From: JAAYXE01 sp964391195
Lineage (GTDB): Bacteria > Chloroflexota > Anaerolineae > Anaerolineales > UBA4823
DNA: 64,000 nucleotides
Direction of reading: 5' to 3'
Assembly: GCA_964391195.1 (NCBI GenBank)
Contig: CAYMLG010000002.1
Location: 62,001-126,000, forward strand
A program made the position numbers and the translations under genes. The notes beneath the pieces were generated by a model, which saw only the letters and a program-made list of their open reading frames with translations, did no database searches and was not told where the DNA came from. Below are positions 62,613-64,000 of this stretch, piece by piece (position 1 is the stretch's first letter; each line of letters begins with the position of its first letter).

Positions 62613-63401
62613 TCAAGAACCCGTACTCGAATAATGCCTCAGGCCGAACTGCCAGAAGCGGTAGCTGACCACCAGCAGCAGGGCCGCCACCGGTATCCCC
62701 ATCCAGGCCAGCAGCCCCACCTCCCGCCCCAGCAAGTGGGAGGCCGGGTAGAACGAGGCGAACCCGTATGGGATCACCCAGGTCAGCCAGATGCCCACCG
62801 CCTTGGGGTAGATAGACAGCGGGAACTGGGCGAACAGGTGGTTGTCGAACACCAGGCGGGTAACCGGCACCGAGTCCATGATCCAGAACGCGCTCACACA
62901 GGTCAGCAGGTTGAGAGCGATGAAGATCACCCCGCCGCTCAGCACCGCCGCCGCCAGGTACGCCAGGTTCAGCGGGGTCCAGGGGATGCCGAGGGCGGCG
63001 CTGGACTTCGCCACCAGCAGCGCTCCCACCAGGAAATTGCCGATCCCGTCGTGGCAGAAGCGGTCCGCCAGCAGGTGGAAGAGCGGGTCGATGGGCCGCA
63101 CCAGGAAGCGGTCGAAACCGCCGGTGCGGATATACTGGTTGCCCAGGGTCCACAGATTGTCGGCGAACATATGGTTGATCGATTTCGCCAGCGTCACCAA
63201 CCCGTAAACCATCAACACTTCATCGAAGCTCCAGCCGTTCAACTCCGGGACCTGGCTCATCACCACCCAGATCGTGGCGATCCCTGCCGCCTGCAGGAAG
63301 ATCGTGGAAGTGGCGCCGATCAGGAAATTGACCCGGTACTCCATTAAAATCTTGAAGCGCTGTAAGAGAAAGGCTCCGTACAGGCTGAGGTAGCGCACCA
63401 T
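62613..63401 (-). CDS. ABC-2 family transporter permease
   Basis: 262 residues, six predicted helices. MVRYLSLYGAFLLQRFKILMEYR at the start and FDRFLVRPIDPLFHLLADRF in the middle are typical of the DUF990-type ABC-2 permeases that pair with a second, similar permease and one ATPase. It exports an unknown substrate. It starts 4 bp after the stop of the upstream permease; no ATPase is visible here and it may lie beyond the window. Confidence 0.87.
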   Translation of the reverse strand: MVRYLSLYGAFLLQRFKILMEYRVNFLIGATSTIFLQAAGIATIWVVMSQVPELNGWSFDEVLMVYGLVTLAKSINHMFADNLWTLGNQYIRTGGFDRFLVRPIDPLFHLLADRFCHDGIGNFLVGALLVAKSSAALGIPWTPLNLAYLAAAVLSGGVIFIALNLLTCVSAFWIMDSVPVTRLVFDNHLFAQFPLSIYPKAVGIWLTWVIPYGFASFYPASHLLGREVGLLAWMGIPVAALLLVVSYRFWQFGLRHYSSTGS

Positions 63402-63405
63402 CGTC

Positions 63406-64000
63406 TCACCCTCCCTGGACGGTGACTTTGCGCACCGCCACGCTGAAAAACAGGCGGGAAACGATGAACAGGCCGCACAGCCATACGAGCTGCGTCAGCC
63501 ACAGGCTGGGCGCCTGTTCCAGCGGGGTGATGCCCGTCAGGATGGAGAGCGGGGCGTAAAGCGCCTGGGCAAACGGGAAGGACTGCACCACCGCCTGCAG
63601 CCAGCCGGGCATCATCACCAGCGGTACCAGGCCGCCGCTGAGGAACAGCGAGAGGCCCAGGATCATCACGCTCAGGCCCCACACCTCGGTGGTGTAGAAA
63701 GTGAGGCAGGCCAGCAGCCAGTCGAAGAAGAAGATCACCGTGCGCCCGAGGAATACCGCCACCAGGAACGCCCCCCACACCGCCGGGTCGGTGGGCCACT
63801 GCAGCCCGAAGAACAGGGTCGCGACCAGCGCCATTGGGATCTGCCAGACCATGTCTACCGCCAGGCGGGTAAAGGACTGTGCATAGAAGCTGCCCTGCAG
63901 ATCGACCGGGCGCAGCAGGGCAATGGCGATGCCTCCTTCGCGCATGCCATAGCCGAATTCGTAGAGCAGGAACAGATCAGCCAGGGGGCCGAAGACCTGG
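63406..64000 (-). CDS. ABC-2 family transporter permease, 5' end missing (window edge)
   Basis: At least 198 residues; the frame runs in from the edge (F-G-P-L-A-D-L-F-L-L-Y-E just inside it), so the Met at 63943-63945 is internal. The motif GGIAIALLRPVDLQGSFYAQSF matches the RP(I/V)D segment of its partner at 62613, marking it as the second DUF990-like half of the exporter. Five hydrophobic helices are seen in the part present. Confidence 0.85.
   Translation of the reverse strand, partial: QVFGPLADLFLLYEFGYGMREGGIAIALLRPVDLQGSFYAQSFTRLAVDMVWQIPMALVATLFFGLQWPTDPAVWGAFLVAVFLGRTVIFFFDWLLACLTFYTTEVWGLSVMILGLSLFLSGGLVPLVMMPGWLQAVVQSFPFAQALYAPLSILTGITPLEQAPSLWLTQLVWLCGLFIVSRLFFSVAVRKVTVQGG

Overview
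The window reads as a GC-rich chromosomal segment from a metagenome-assembled or draft bacterial genome, most likely Chloroflexota (Anaerolineae-like). This is inferred from several things seen together: a T-box in front of alaS, a cobalamin-riboswitch BtuFCD operon, a soluble multi-GAF hybrid kinase, an aldehyde:ferredoxin oxidoreductase with its own MoaD-like partner, a baseplate-J-like protein next to ruvX and mltG, and secreted proteins carrying short LPLV/LPYV-like segments. No rRNA, tRNA, CRISPR array or intact insertion sequence was seen. Both runs of 100 N are flanked by the same 55 bases on each side, so they are almost certainly false scaffold gaps and the two affected loci are probably continuous.

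Layout. 1-2.1 kb: reverse-strand surface-polysaccharide operon (polyprenyl-phosphate sugar transferase, then a GHMP sugar kinase cut by the window edge) with a promoter and a terminator-like hairpin in its leader. 2.7-6.8 kb: two divergent secreted proteins (CBM9-like plus DNRLRE; tandem cadherin-like repeats). 7.3-12.2 kb: mutS, a MalK/UgpC-type ATPase and gpmA. 12.5-18.0 kb: a Lit-like DUF1461 membrane protein coupled to a membrane spermidine-synthase-like protein, then T-box/alaS. 18.3-29.8 kb: a forward glycan cluster with three tandem paralogous GT-C-like membrane proteins, a DPM-type GT2, WbqC-like, two methyltransferases, WecE/RffA aminotransferase and a small membrane protein. 29.8-34.4 kb: baseplate-J-like, ruvX, mltG, histidine phosphatase, DUF692-like. 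34.5-38.9 kb (reverse): cupin-like, AlbA_2/HATPase regulator, lon. 39.2-44.4 kb: two convergent FolC-type ligases, a methyltransferase, a SanA-like protein and an HD protein. 44.4-47.0 kb: lipoprotein and secreted metalloprotease. 47.3-49.0 kb: a catalytically degenerate tyrosine recombinase and a DUF47 protein. 49.0-53.7 kb: moaA, MoaD-like/AOR operon, an unknown protein, and a canonical moaD. 53.8-58.9 kb: 1701-residue hybrid histidine kinase. 58.9-62.5 kb: btuFCD under a cobalamin riboswitch. 62.6-64.0 kb: a pair of ABC-2 permeases, the second cut by the window edge.

How the parts may work together. The 18.3-29.8 kb cluster has the expected parts for making a dTDP-4-amino-4,6-dideoxy sugar (WecE/RffA), modifying it (WbqC-like, methyltransferases), loading sugar on a lipid carrier (GT2) and transferring it outside the membrane (GT-C-like proteins). 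This is the best candidate for an undescribed system, but the link between the genes is inferred from position and family only. The moaA, moaD and AOR genes form a molybdo/tungstopterin group. The riboswitch leader of btuFCD contains a nine-codon reading frame with a very strong ribosome binding site that a short helix could mask, followed by a terminator-like hairpin.
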